NCBI GenBank assembly: GCA_016803235.1
Contig: JADCLI010000012.1
Span: 61,266 to 125,265 of the forward strand
Direction: 5' to 3'
Length of the DNA: 64,000 nt
DNA from: Pimelobacter simplex
GTDB taxonomy: Bacteria > Actinomycetota > Actinomycetes > Propionibacteriales > Nocardioidaceae
The notes under the pieces were generated by a model. It was given only the letters and a program-made list of their open reading frames with translations, did not search any database and had not been told where the DNA came from. The translations under genes and the position numbers were made by a program. Below are positions 43,976 to 52,043 of the stretch, piece by piece (within the stretch, counting starts at the first letter, position 1; the number at the start of each line of letters is the position of its first letter).

Positions 43976-45466
43976 TCAGTGACCACCGGAGACATCGACG
44001 TCCTTCGGAAGCCCGCGCCACACCAGCACCGCGACCAGCAGCGTGATCGCGGCCCCCGCGAGGCCCACGACCCCGAACGCGTCGGTGTACGACGCCAGCG
44101 CGGCCGGCTCCACGGGGGTGCCGAGCGCGCCGGTGACCGACTCCACAGCCGTGTCGGGCGCGCCGGACGGGAGGCCGTGGCGGTAGACGGCACCGGCGAG
44201 GCTGCCGAGCAGCGCGATGCCGAGCACGCCGCCGACCTCGTAGGACATCTCCTCGACCGCGGCGGCCGAGCCGGCCTGATGGGCGGGCGCGGCGCCCATG
44301 ATCAGCGCGGACGCCAGGCCCAGCGCCGCGGTGCCGAAGCCGACGAGGAGCAGCGAGACCGCGATGCCGGCGTAGGGCATCGGCCGCGGCAGCAGCCAGA
44401 GCACCAGCAGGCCCACGGCGAGCACGGCCAGTCCGGCGACGACCACGTTGCGGGCGCCGAAGCGGGCCGCGACGGTGGGGGCCAGCGGCGGGCCGACCAG
44501 GCCGCCGAGCGCCATCGGCAGCAGCGCCACGCCGGCCTCGAGCGGGCTCCAGCCCTGGACCAGCTGCAGCCACTGCGAGCCGACGAACAGCAGCGCCATC
44601 ATCGCGGTGCTGCTCACCAGCGCGGTGAGCACGCCGGCGCGGAAGACCGGGTCGGCGAAGAGGCGGACCGCGAGCATCGGCTCGTCCTGGCGCAGGCAGC
44701 GCCGCACGAAGCCGGCGAGCATCGCCAGGCCGGCGACGAGCACGATCGTGGTCACGACGTCGATGTCACCCTTGCCGAGGTGCTTGACGCCGTACACGGC
44801 CGCGACCATGCCGGCGACCGACAGGACCGTGCCGGTGGCGTCGACCCGGCCGGGCCGCTCGGAGCGGCTCTCGGGGAGCAGCAGGAGCCCCGCGACCAGC
44901 GCGACGACCATCAGCGGCACGTTGACCAGGAAGGCGGCGTGCCAGCTGAACGCGCTGAGCAGCGCGCCGCCGACGATCGGGCCCACGGCGCCACCGACGG
45001 CCGCGGTCGCGGCCCACAGACCGAGTGCGAACGCACGCTCGCGCGCGTCCGGGAACAGGGCGCGGATCAGCGACAGCGTGGCCGGCATGATCATCGCGCC
45101 GCCGACACCGAGCAGCGCGCGGACCGCGATCACGTCGCCGGGGCTGCGAGCGACGAGCGCCGCCAGCGAGGCGACGGCGAAGATCGTGAAGCCGGTGAGC
45201 AGCATCCGGCGCCGGCCCCAGCGGTCGGCGAGCGCCGCGACCGGGACGAGCAGGCCGGCGAGGACCAGCGAGTAGACGTCGACGATCCACAGCTGGGCCA
45301 GCGCCCCGGCGTGGAGGTCCTCGGTGAGGTCGGGCAGCGCGACGTTGAGGACGGTCATGTCCATCACGACGACGAGCAGGCTGGCCGCGAGCACGGCCAG
45401 GCCGCCCCAGCGGCGGCGGTCGTGAGCCGCGGCACCCCGGGTGGGGGTGGGGGTGGTCGCGGTCAT
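43976..45466 (-). CDS. DHA2-family (EmrB/QacA-type) MFS drug exporter
   Basis: A 496-residue transporter with about 14 helices. Motif D1 (MDMTVLNVALPDLTEDL) and motif A (ADRWGRRRMLLTG) are typical of 14-helix drug:proton antiporters, with motif C in AVGGAVGPIVGGALL. ATG overlaps the TetR stop (ATGA), so it is controlled by the adjacent repressor. Substrate probably lipophilic cations or drugs; not assignable. It is convergent-free: the DUF3039 gene lies 19 bases downstream on the same strand. Confidence 0.92.
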   Translation of the reverse strand: MTATTPTPTRGAAAHDRRRWGGLAVLAASLLVVVMDMTVLNVALPDLTEDLHAGALAQLWIVDVYSLVLAGLLVPVAALADRWGRRRMLLTGFTIFAVASLAALVARSPGDVIAVRALLGVGGAMIMPATLSLIRALFPDARERAFALGLWAATAAVGGAVGPIVGGALLSAFSWHAAFLVNVPLMVVALVAGLLLLPESRSERPGRVDATGTVLSVAGMVAAVYGVKHLGKGDIDVVTTIVLVAGLAMLAGFVRRCLRQDEPMLAVRLFADPVFRAGVLTALVSSTAMMALLFVGSQWLQLVQGWSPLEAGVALLPMALGGLVGPPLAPTVAARFGARNVVVAGLAVLAVGLLVLWLLPRPMPYAGIAVSLLLVGFGTAALGLASALIMGAAPAHQAGSAAAVEEMSYEVGGVLGIALLGSLAGAVYRHGLPSGAPDTAVESVTGALGTPVEPAALASYTDAFGVVGLAGAAITLLVAVLVWRGLPKDVDVSGGH

Positions 45467-46023
45467 CGGGCCGCACCTCCCTCGAGGAACGTGGAGCGGA
45501 CCAGCGCCTGGGCGTCGTTGCGGGCGATGTCGCCGGCGACGAGGGCGTCGCGGGCGGCGACGAGCAGGCCGTAGACGCTGTGCCCCAACCACCGGGCGGG
45601 TACGTCGGCGCGCAGCACGCCGGCCGCCTGGGCGGCGGCATACAGGGCGACCTCGTCGGCGAACAGCCCCTCGGCGCGCTCGCGCAGGTCGGGGGCGTTG
45701 ACGACGGTCGGGTCGGTGAGCGCGATGCCGAGCTCGTCGGCGTCGACGACGAACTGGCCCAGGACCTCCTCGAGGCAGGCCCGGATCCGCTCCGGGTCGC
45801 CGGAGGCCGCGACGACGGCCACGTCGGCGTCGACCAGGGTCGCCGCCCAGCGGTCGAGCGAGCGCCGGCCGATCTCGTGGAGCAGGTCCTCACGGCTGGC
45901 GAAGTGACGGTGGACGGTCGCGCGGCCGACACCGGCCGCGGTGGCGATCTGCGCCATCGACGCGGTCGGGTCCGTGGTGAGCAGGCGCTGCGCGGCGGCG
46001 AGCACCGCGTCCCGGGTGGTCAT
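45463..46023 (-). CDS. TetR-family repressor of the MFS exporter
   Basis: A 186-residue regulator. The helix-turn-helix occupies residues 18-60 (MAQIATAAGVGRATVHRHFASREDLLHEI); the remaining helical domain binds the inducer and dimerises. ATG at 46023 follows AAGGAGG; the upstream in-frame start falls inside the operators. It is first in the operon with the MFS gene, and two palindromes just upstream indicate autoregulation. Confidence 0.92.
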   Translation of the reverse strand: MTTRDAVLAAAQRLLTTDPTASMAQIATAAGVGRATVHRHFASREDLLHEIGRRSLDRWAATLVDADVAVVAASGDPERIRACLEEVLGQFVVDADELGIALTDPTVVNAPDLRERAEGLFADEVALYAAAQAAGVLRADVPARWLGHSVYGLLVAARDALVAGDIARNDAQALVRSTFLEGGAAR

Positions 46024-46035
46024 GGTTCCTCCTTG

Positions 46036-46075
46036 TTGAGACATCAATGTCTCACATGAGACAACGATGTCTCAA
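46036..46075. promoter_or_regulatory. twin TetR operators
   Basis: TGAGACAT-CA-ATGTCTCA (46037-46054) is a perfect 8-bp dyad; TGAGACA-ACGA-TGTCTCA (46057-46074) is a 7-bp dyad of the same sequence. Their centres are 20 bases apart, so two repressor dimers could bind side by side. They begin 13 bases upstream of the TetR start codon and overlap the region that should hold the promoter. Confidence 0.8.
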
Positions 46076-46088
46076 CTCTGAGGACGCG

Positions 46089-46649
46089 TCAGTTCAGCTC
46101 CGGGTCGGCCGGGCGGGTGGCGTGGAACGCGAGGTCACCCGGCTGGCGGCGCAGGACCTGGCGACGAAGGTCGCGCGTGTCACCCAGGAAGACGTCGTCG
46201 ACCCGGCTCGGGACGACGTACCAGCTGCCCTCGGCGATCTCCGCCTGGAGCTGGCCGGCGCCCCACCCGGCGTACCCGGCGAAGATCCGCAGCCGGTCGA
46301 CGGTGCCCTCGACGAGCTCGCGCGGAGTGTCGAGGTCGAGCAGGCCGATCCGGTCCCACAGCGGCCGGAAGCCGGCGGCGTGCTCCCCGCCGGGCGAGGC
46401 CAGCGCGACGGCCAGCGCGCCGTCGGTCGCGACCGGGCCGCCCTGGAAGAGCACCTCGGGCTCCTCGACCACCTCGCCCCACTCCCCCAGCACCTCGGAG
46501 ACCGGGAGCGCGGTGGGGCGATTGAGGACGACGCCGAGCGCACCCTCGTCGTTGACGTCGAGCAGGAGCACCACGGTGTCGACGAAGTTCGGGTCGAGCA
46601 GGTCGGGCGACGCCAACAGCAGGCGTCCGGCACTCAGCTCGCTGGACAT
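46089..46649 (-). CDS. YqgE/AlgH family protein (UPF0301)
   Basis: A 186-residue cytoplasmic protein of UPF0301/DUF179. Family features are RLLLASPDLLDPNFVDTVVLL, GVVLNRPTALPVSEVL, FQGGPVATDGAL and RIFAGYAGWGAGQLQAEI. Length is standard. No enzymatic role is agreed; AlgH was linked to alginate regulation in Pseudomonas. The start ATG at 46649 has GGAG upstream. It is convergent with nothing nearby; the TetR operators lie just past its stop. Confidence 0.9.
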   Translation of the reverse strand: MSSELSAGRLLLASPDLLDPNFVDTVVLLLDVNDEGALGVVLNRPTALPVSEVLGEWGEVVEEPEVLFQGGPVATDGALAVALASPGGEHAAGFRPLWDRIGLLDLDTPRELVEGTVDRLRIFAGYAGWGAGQLQAEIAEGSWYVVPSRVDDVFLGDTRDLRRQVLRRQPGDLAFHATRPADPELN

Positions 46650-46682
46650 GGCTCCATCATCCCCCGTCCGCACGCAAAGCGA

Positions 46683-46728
46683 CCCCGGGCCCGGCGCGAG
46701 AGTGGGAGGGAGTCGCGCGGGCCCGGGG
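46683..46728. terminator. strong GC hairpin after the 181-residue hypothetical gene
   Basis: CCCCGGGCCCGGCGCGA and TCGCGCGGGCCCGGGG pair over 16 bases with one bulged G around a 13-base loop. It lies 43 bases past the stop of the upstream minus-strand gene and before yqgE. It fits a rho-independent-like terminator without a T-run. Confidence 0.6.
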
Positions 46729-46770
46729 CCGCACCCGGGAGGGGGCTGGTGGATCAGGTCGGGCGAGACA

Positions 46771-47316
46771 TCAGGCCGCGACCACGGCACGCAGGCGCTC
46801 GAGGAGCGAGCCTCGGACCTCGGGCTCGGCGTACACCGCGTCCGGCGTGACGACCGGCATGCCGCGATGGAGCAGGCGGGCGCGCTCCTCGATCTCGGCA
46901 CCGACCCGGTCGGCAGCCTCGTCGCCGATGCTCGTGCGGCCGGCCATCACGGCCAGCAGGTGGTGCTCCTTGAAGGAGGCGGCCTCCATCGCCGACGCCA
47001 TCGCGTCGTCGAGGGGGTGGGCGCGGTAGTGGTCGATGATCATCCGGACGCCGGGCAGCTCGTGGGCGGTGTTGCTCCACGCGATCTCGACGGCCTCGGC
47101 GAGATCCATCGGCTGGTGGGCGAGCATCCGCTCGATCTGGCCCGCCAGGCGGGTGTGCCACTTCAGGGTCAGCGAGGCGAGCAGGTCGAGCTCGTCGCGG
47201 AACGCGACGGAGACTCCGTCGACGTCCATGGGCAGCAGGCCGTCGCGGCGGACAGCGGAGGTCGCGATGACGGAGCGGAGGGTCTCGCCCCGGTTGTGAA
47301 AGGCCGTCCAGGTCAT
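46771..47316 (-). CDS. hypothetical helical protein
   Basis: A 181-residue protein starting MTWTAFHNRGETLRSVI. It appears mostly helical and soluble, with repeated acidic and His residues (SFKEHHLLAVMAG, IIDHYRAHPLDDAMA) but no recognised motif or signal. ATG at 47316 is fixed by AGGAG eight bases upstream. It is divergent from a TetR gene, across 170 bases containing palindromes, so it may be under that regulator. I do not recognise the family. Confidence 0.7.
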   Translation of the reverse strand: MTWTAFHNRGETLRSVIATSAVRRDGLLPMDVDGVSVAFRDELDLLASLTLKWHTRLAGQIERMLAHQPMDLAEAVEIAWSNTAHELPGVRMIIDHYRAHPLDDAMASAMEAASFKEHHLLAVMAGRTSIGDEAADRVGAEIEERARLLHRGMPVVTPDAVYAEPEVRGSLLERLRAVVAA

Positions 47317-47358
47317 GGTCAGCACTCCTGTTTCGATCGGCGGTCGTCCGGAACTCGG

Positions 47359-47380
47359 GGTATCCGACATACCGCTGGTA
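47359..47380. promoter_or_regulatory. overlapping palindromes, candidate TetR operator
   Basis: GGTAT-CCGAC-ATACC (47359-47373) and TACC-GCT-GGTA (47370-47380) are short perfect dyads in the divergent region between the 181-residue hypothetical gene and a TetR gene. The location fits an operator; the arms are only 4-5 bases, so chance is possible. Confidence 0.35.
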
Positions 47381-47486
47381 CGTACTACGAGTATGGAGCC
47401 GACCACGGGTATGCCCAAGGGCGCGACACCGTGATCCCGCCCACCCGGCCACGTGACGGGTGTCACGGCGCGCCTATGCTGGGGCG

Positions 47487-48206
47487 GTGGCAGCGAAGGC
47501 GTCGGTGTCGAAACTGGTCCCCAAGGTCCCCGTCCCCGGGGTGCCCGGGGCATCCCGGCGGGCGGCGTACTCCGCCTCCACCAAGCGGGCCCTGGTCGAC
47601 GTCGCCGAGCAGCTCTTCGCCGAGAAGGGGTACGCCGCGACCTCGCTCGACGCCATCGTGTCCGGTGCGCGGGTCACCAAGGGCGCGCTCTACCACCACT
47701 TCTCCGGCAAGCAGGCGCTGTTCGAGTCCGTCTTCGAGCGGGTCGAGCAGGAGGCCGCGAAGCGGATCCAGAAGTCGCTGCGCGGCCAGAAGGACCCGTG
47801 GCGCAAGGCGACCGAGGGCCTGCGCTCCTTCCTCGACGTGGTCCAGGAGGCGCCGTACCGCAGGATCGTGATCCAGGACGGGCCCGCGGTGCTCGGCTAC
47901 GAACGCTACCGCGAGCAGGAGGAGCGCTCGACCTTCGCCAACATCGTCGAGATCGTGCGCGCCACGCTCGACGCGGGCTCGTGGGACCTCGACGAGGACA
48001 TGCTGCAGACCTTCGCCCGGATCTTCTTCGGCGCCATGTCCTCGGCCGGCGAGTCCGTCGCCACGGCCGCCGACCCGGAGGCCGCGGCCCGCCGGGTCGA
48101 GGGCGCGATCGGGTTCCTGCTGGCCGGGGTGCAGAGCCTGGTGGAGCAGGGCGTCTCCATGCCGAGCGCGCTGGGGCAGGACGTCGCGGTCGGCACCGAC
48201 GACTGA
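47487..48206 (+). CDS. TetR-family transcriptional regulator
   Basis: A 239-residue regulator with an unusually long N-terminal extension (about 30 residues, VAAKASVSKLVPKVPVPGVPG) before the helix-turn-helix (LFAEKGYAATSLDAIVSGARVTKGALYHHFSGKQALFE). The ligand domain fills the rest. GTG at 47487 is preferred over an upstream start for lack of better signal. It is divergent from the hypothetical gene; target genes are unknown. A strong hairpin terminates it at 48223. Confidence 0.88.
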   Translation: MAAKASVSKLVPKVPVPGVPGASRRAAYSASTKRALVDVAEQLFAEKGYAATSLDAIVSGARVTKGALYHHFSGKQALFESVFERVEQEAAKRIQKSLRGQKDPWRKATEGLRSFLDVVQEAPYRRIVIQDGPAVLGYERYREQEERSTFANIVEIVRATLDAGSWDLDEDMLQTFARIFFGAMSSAGESVATAADPEAAARRVEGAIGFLLAGVQSLVEQGVSMPSALGQDVAVGTDD

Positions 48207-48222
48207 CCACACCCGGGTACGA

Positions 48223-48258
48223 CGAACCGGCCGGCCCCGTGCGGGACCGGCCGGTTCG
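48223..48258. terminator. bidirectional terminator between TetR and DUF3048 genes
   Basis: CGAACCGGCCGG and its exact complement CCGGCCGGTTCG form a 12-bp stem extended inward by four more GC pairs past one mismatch. It lies between two convergent genes, 17 bases from each stop, so it can end both transcripts. Confidence 0.7.
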
Positions 48259-48274
48259 CGTCGTCAGCAGGACG

Positions 48275-49315
48275 TCAGCGGTAGCTGACGGCCCCGGGAG
48301 ACACCGCGCCCTTGCCGGGCACCAGCTCGAGCCAGGTCCTGCCCGCGGGGATCTCGACGGGGTTGCCCGCGGCGTCGGTGAAGGTCAGCTCCGCGCCCTC
48401 GTCGGCCTTCTGCCAGGTCACGTCGATCGCCTGGCCGCCGTGGAAGATGACGGCCTTGCCCTTGCCCTCGAAGTGCGAGACCGGCACGTCGCTGCCGACC
48501 GGGTCCTTGTACGGCGCCAAGGTGGTGCGCACCGTCGCCGCGATCACCGTGTCGGGCTTGAAGACGTCGCCGTCGGCCATGTAGCCGTTCTTCAGGACGT
48601 ACTTCGCACCGTCGTAGGTCCAGCTCGACGTGCGCGCGGTCGAGAGCTTGACGTCCACCGAGGTCGCCGGTGCCCCGGCGGGCAGGGGCGTGTCGCCGAA
48701 GGGCAGGTAGTCCCCGGGCCGGGTCTCGCTCCCCCGGGCCGACGCGCCGATCTTCTTCAGGTCGGCCATCACGCTGTGCAGCGTGTCGTGGCTGGTGTCG
48801 CTGACCCGCACGACGTTGGGGTTGTTCATGTCGAGGAACTTGATGCCGGCCTTGCGCAGCCCGTTGAGGGTGACGGTCGCCGCACCCGAGGTCACGATGG
48901 TCGCGTTGACGGGCTTGGCGATGCCGATGTCGGTGAGCCGCATCGAGCGCACCGGGCCGACCCGGTCGGGCAGCTTCTGGTAGTAGAACACCGCGAGCCG
49001 GGTGATCCCGCCCTCGACCAGCTCCTCGACGACCAGGTCGGCCTTGCCGACGCCGAGCTGGGGGTTGCTGGCCGCGGAGTTGTCGATCTTCACGATGTAC
49101 GGCGGGTGCTTGCGCGCCGCCGGGGCGCCGCCCTCGGTCAGCTCGCCGGTGAGAGGCCAGGTCTCCGGCTCCGGCGGGGTCGGGGTAGCGGACGCGGGGG
49201 CGTCCCCGCCGCCACCCGACTTCTTCTCGCCGTCGTCACCCCCGCAGCCGGCGAGCGCGAGGCTCAGTACGACGAGGGAGGCGGGAACGGCACGGCGGAG
49301 GATCGAAGGACGCAC
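48275..49315 (-). CDS. DUF3048 (YerB-like) lipoprotein
   Basis: A 346-residue lipoprotein with lipobox Cys24 (ALAGC). Matches DUF3048: VKIDNSAASNPQLGVGKADLVVEELVEGGITRLAVFY and the tandem RVGPVRSMRLTDI. A short Thr/Pro linker follows the anchor. Family function is unknown; Bacillus YerB is a related lipoprotein. The GTG start gives MRPSILRRAVPASLVVL. It is convergent with the TetR gene and divergent from the sigma-factor pseudogene. Confidence 0.9.
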   Translation of the reverse strand: MRPSILRRAVPASLVVLSLALAGCGGDDGEKKSGGGGDAPASATPTPPEPETWPLTGELTEGGAPAARKHPPYIVKIDNSAASNPQLGVGKADLVVEELVEGGITRLAVFYYQKLPDRVGPVRSMRLTDIGIAKPVNATIVTSGAATVTLNGLRKAGIKFLDMNNPNVVRVSDTSHDTLHSVMADLKKIGASARGSETRPGDYLPFGDTPLPAGAPATSVDVKLSTARTSSWTYDGAKYVLKNGYMADGDVFKPDTVIAATVRTTLAPYKDPVGSDVPVSHFEGKGKAVIFHGGQAIDVTWQKADEGAELTFTDAAGNPVEIPAGRTWLELVPGKGAVSPGAVSYR

Positions 49316-49461
49316 GCGGCAAGTCTGACCCACGCCGGACGCAGACGACGGAGCGGGCTCCCGCGTGTCGCGGCTGTCGCCCCCGCGACCGCGGCGGAGG
49401 CTGTGACGGATCGGGTTCCGGTGGCGTCGTACCGGGTGGAGGAAGCCGACCCAGGAGGACC

Positions 49462-49956
49462 ATGACCGTGCCGGACCCGTTCGAGGAGCTCGCCCGCTCT
49501 TAGGCGGCGCAGCTCTACCGCGCGGCCTGGCTGCTGTGCGGCGAGCGCACGCAGGCCGAGGACCTGGTCCAGGAGACGCTGGCCAAGGTCTACGTGCGGA
49601 TGCACCGACGACTCGGGCCACGCCTGGACAACCCGGCGGCGTACGCGCAGACGGTGCTCACCCGCACCTTCCTCAGCGGGCGCCGGCGGCGCAGCAGCAC
49701 CGAGATGCCGTACGCCGACCTGCCCGGTCTCGAGTCCGAGGGGACCGCCGACCACGCGGAGGCGATCGAGCTCCGGCTCACGCTGACCGACGCGCTGGCC
49801 GGCCTGACGCCGATCGACCGGGCGGTCGTCGTGCTGCGTCACCTCGAGGGGCGCTCGGTCGAGGAGGTCGCCGGGGCACTGGGGCTCACCAGCGGGGCGG
49901 TCCGCAACCGGAGCATGCGCGCGCTGGCGCGTATGCGCGAGGAGGTAGTGCGATGA
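49462..49956 (+). pseudogene. ECF sigma factor interrupted by an in-frame amber codon
   Basis: ATG at 49462 (AGGAGG at 49453-49458) starts MTVPDPFEELARS, then TAG at 49501-49503, then the frame continues without break: AAQLYRAAWLLCGERTQAED is sigma region 2, and the C-terminus (VAGALGLTSGAVRNRSMRALA) is region 4. Without the stop it would be a 164-residue ECF sigma factor. A restart at GTG 49594 would lose most of region 2. Either a nonsense mutation, a base error, or readthrough. The next gene starts inside its stop codon overlap (ATGA). Confidence 0.8.
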
Positions 49957-50702
49957 ACGAGAACGGGCTGACCACGGTCCTGGAGCGCGCCGTCGAGCGG
50001 CTCGATCCCGACGTGACGGGACTGGTCGCGGGCGCGGCGCAGCGGGGCCGGCGCCAGGTGCGGCGGCGCCGAGGTGCTGCCCTGGCCGCCGGCAGTGCCG
50101 TGGCAGCGGTGGTCGTCGGCGCCGCGGCCTGGCAGTCCGCACCCGGCACGACCACCGCCCACGACCCGGCGGCGACCCGGCCGGCCCCGCCGACCCCGCT
50201 GCCCCCGCTCCCGCTGACCCCCGCGTCGGCCGCGGGACTCACGCCGGAGAACCAGCGCTCCCTCGCGCCGGACGACGTCGTGGTGGAGCGCTTCGTCCGC
50301 CACCTGCCCGGCCGGAGGATCAGCGGCCTGCGGATGACCCCGATCGACGACATCACCGGGATCCAGCAGCACGGCCTCGAGGTCGACCTGCGGATCGATG
50401 GCGCCGGCATCGAGGTCCGGCTCTACGACATGAGCGCCGAGGGCAGGCCGTTCTCCGCCCGCAGGGCCTGCGGGACGCCCGAGTGTCGTCGGCTCGCGGA
50501 CGGTTCGTGGCTGTGGGAACGATCCGGTGACGGCGGGGACGGCTCGGACACCAGCGGCTTCACCGCGAACTGGTCGGGCCTGTTCGCGCCGGACGGGTGG
50601 ATGGTCGACGTCTCCGCGACCAACCGGCACGACACCGGCCAGCCGGTCCTCGACCTGGACCGGCTGACCGCGCTGGCGACCGCCGACCTCTGGTTCGAAT
50701 GA
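49953..50702 (+). CDS. membrane protein encoded behind the ECF sigma gene, likely anti-sigma factor
   Basis: A 249-residue single-pass protein. A short cytoplasmic N-terminus (about 1-42, ending RRQVRRRRGAA), a transmembrane helix (about 43-60, LAAGSAVAAVVVGAAAW), a Pro-rich linker and an exported domain of about 160 residues with one cysteine pair (RRACGTPECRR). Coupling by ATGA to the sigma gene and topology suggest an anti-sigma factor. No zinc-binding ZAS motif is seen, so the class is not established. It is intact even though the partner is interrupted. Confidence 0.65.
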   Translation: MNENGLTTVLERAVERLDPDVTGLVAGAAQRGRRQVRRRRGAALAAGSAVAAVVVGAAAWQSAPGTTTAHDPAATRPAPPTPLPPLPLTPASAAGLTPENQRSLAPDDVVVERFVRHLPGRRISGLRMTPIDDITGIQQHGLEVDLRIDGAGIEVRLYDMSAEGRPFSARRACGTPECRRLADGSWLWERSGDGGDGSDTSGFTANWSGLFAPDGWMVDVSATNRHDTGQPVLDLDRLTALATADLWFE

Positions 50703-50785
50703 CGGTCGGGTGGGCGCGCAGGCGACCTTGGGGCGAAGCGGTCGTCAAGCGCCGCCCAACGCCGCCGACGTGCGGGCCGGGCGCG

Positions 50786-51556
50786 TCAGGTGCCGAGGCT
50801 GATGCCGCCGTCGACGTAGAGGGTCTGGCCGGTGATGTAGGAGGCCTCGTCGCTGGACAGGAAGGTGACCGCTGCGGCGATGTCCTCGGGGTGCCCGACC
50901 CGCTTGACCGGGTTGGCCTCGGCGTTGAGGCGGCGGAACTCCTCCACGTCCATCTTCAACCGGGCCGCGGTGGCGTCGGTCATCTCGGTCGCGATGAACC
51001 CCGGCGCGACCGCATTGACGTTGATCCCGAACGGGCCCAGCTCGATGCCCAGGGTGCGGGTGAAGCCCTGGATGCCCATCTTCGCGGCCGAGTAGTTGGC
51101 CTGCCCGCGGTTGCCCAGCGCGGAGATCGAGGAGATGTTCACGACCTTGCCGTACTTCTGCTCCACGAAGTGCTTCTGCGCGGCCTTGGTCATCAAGAAG
51201 GCGCCCTTGAGGTGCACGCCCATGACCAGGTCCCAGTCGTCCTCGGTCATCTTGAACAGCAGGTTGTCGCGGGTGATGCCGGCGTTGTTGACCAGGACGT
51301 GGATCCCGCCGAGCTCGGTCACGACCCGCTCGATCGCGGCGTCGACGGAGGCGGCGTCGGAGACGTCGGCGCCCACGCCGACGGCCTGGGCGCCCTCGGT
51401 CAGGGGCAGCTTGGCGGCGGCCTCGGCGGCGGCGGTCTCGTCGAGGTCGACGATCGCGACCGACGCGCCCTCCTCGGCGTAGCGGGTGGCGGTGCCGAAC
51501 CCGATCCCTCGTGCGGCTCCGGTGATGACGGCGACCCGCCCGTCGAAACGACCCAT
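50786..51556 (-). CDS. fabG: 3-oxoacyl-[ACP] reductase FabG-like SDR
   Basis: A 256-residue classical short-chain dehydrogenase. Cofactor motif ITGAARGIGFG, VNNAGITRDNLLF, catalytic Ser-Tyr-Lys in ISSISALGNRGQANYSAAKMG, then VAPGFIATEMT. The ITRDN and GNRGQANYSAAK forms are those of FabG, which reduces beta-ketoacyl thioesters with NADPH. It stands alone here, not in a fatty-acid synthesis cluster, so it may serve another pathway such as PHA or degradation. Confidence 0.88.
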   Translation of the reverse strand: MGRFDGRVAVITGAARGIGFGTATRYAEEGASVAIVDLDETAAAEAAAKLPLTEGAQAVGVGADVSDAASVDAAIERVVTELGGIHVLVNNAGITRDNLLFKMTEDDWDLVMGVHLKGAFLMTKAAQKHFVEQKYGKVVNISSISALGNRGQANYSAAKMGIQGFTRTLGIELGPFGINVNAVAPGFIATEMTDATAARLKMDVEEFRRLNAEANPVKRVGHPEDIAAAVTFLSSDEASYITGQTLYVDGGISLGT

Positions 51557-51597
51557 GGGTGCTGACCTCTCAACTCGGTGGACGATCGGGCCGCAGC

Positions 51598-52011
51598 CTA
51601 CGACGCCAGTGCGGCCCGCAGGCGGTCGGCATACGTCGACGCCTCACCGGCGGCGTACTTCGTGCGCGGCCAGAAGAAGCCGCGCAGCCCGTCGCCCTTG
51701 GTCCGGGGTACGACGTGCAGGTGCAGGTGTGGCACCGACTGGCTGACCACGTTGTTCATCGCCACGAAGCTGCCCTGCGCGCCGAGGCCGTCGACCACGG
51801 CGCTCGCCAGTCGCTGCGCGGCGCCCAAGAAGCCGTCACGCTGCCCGGCCGGGAGGTCGGGCAGCGTGACGACGTGGGTCCGAGGCACGAGCAGGACGTG
51901 GCCCTTGAACACCGGGCGCCGGTCGAGGAACGCGAGCAGGTCGGGCTCGTCGAGGACGATGTCGGCCTCGGTGTCCCCGGCGACGATGGAGCAGAAGACG
52001 CAGTCCGCCAT
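51598..52011 (-). CDS. HIT family hydrolase
   Basis: A 137-residue histidine-triad protein. N-terminal CVFCSIVAGDTEADIV contains a Cys pair, ending in the triad QSVPHLHLHVVPR, where the middle His is the nucleophile. The family cleaves nucleoside phosphoramidates or dinucleoside polyphosphates. Length and both conserved blocks are normal. It lies 32 bases after the GDPD gene start region on the same strand and probably has its own promoter. Confidence 0.9.
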   Translation of the reverse strand: MADCVFCSIVAGDTEADIVLDEPDLLAFLDRRPVFKGHVLLVPRTHVVTLPDLPAGQRDGFLGAAQRLASAVVDGLGAQGSFVAMNNVVSQSVPHLHLHVVPRTKGDGLRGFFWPRTKYAAGEASTYADRLRAALAS

Positions 52012-52043
52012 GCCGCCGAATCTAGTGGTGGGGACCGACCCGG

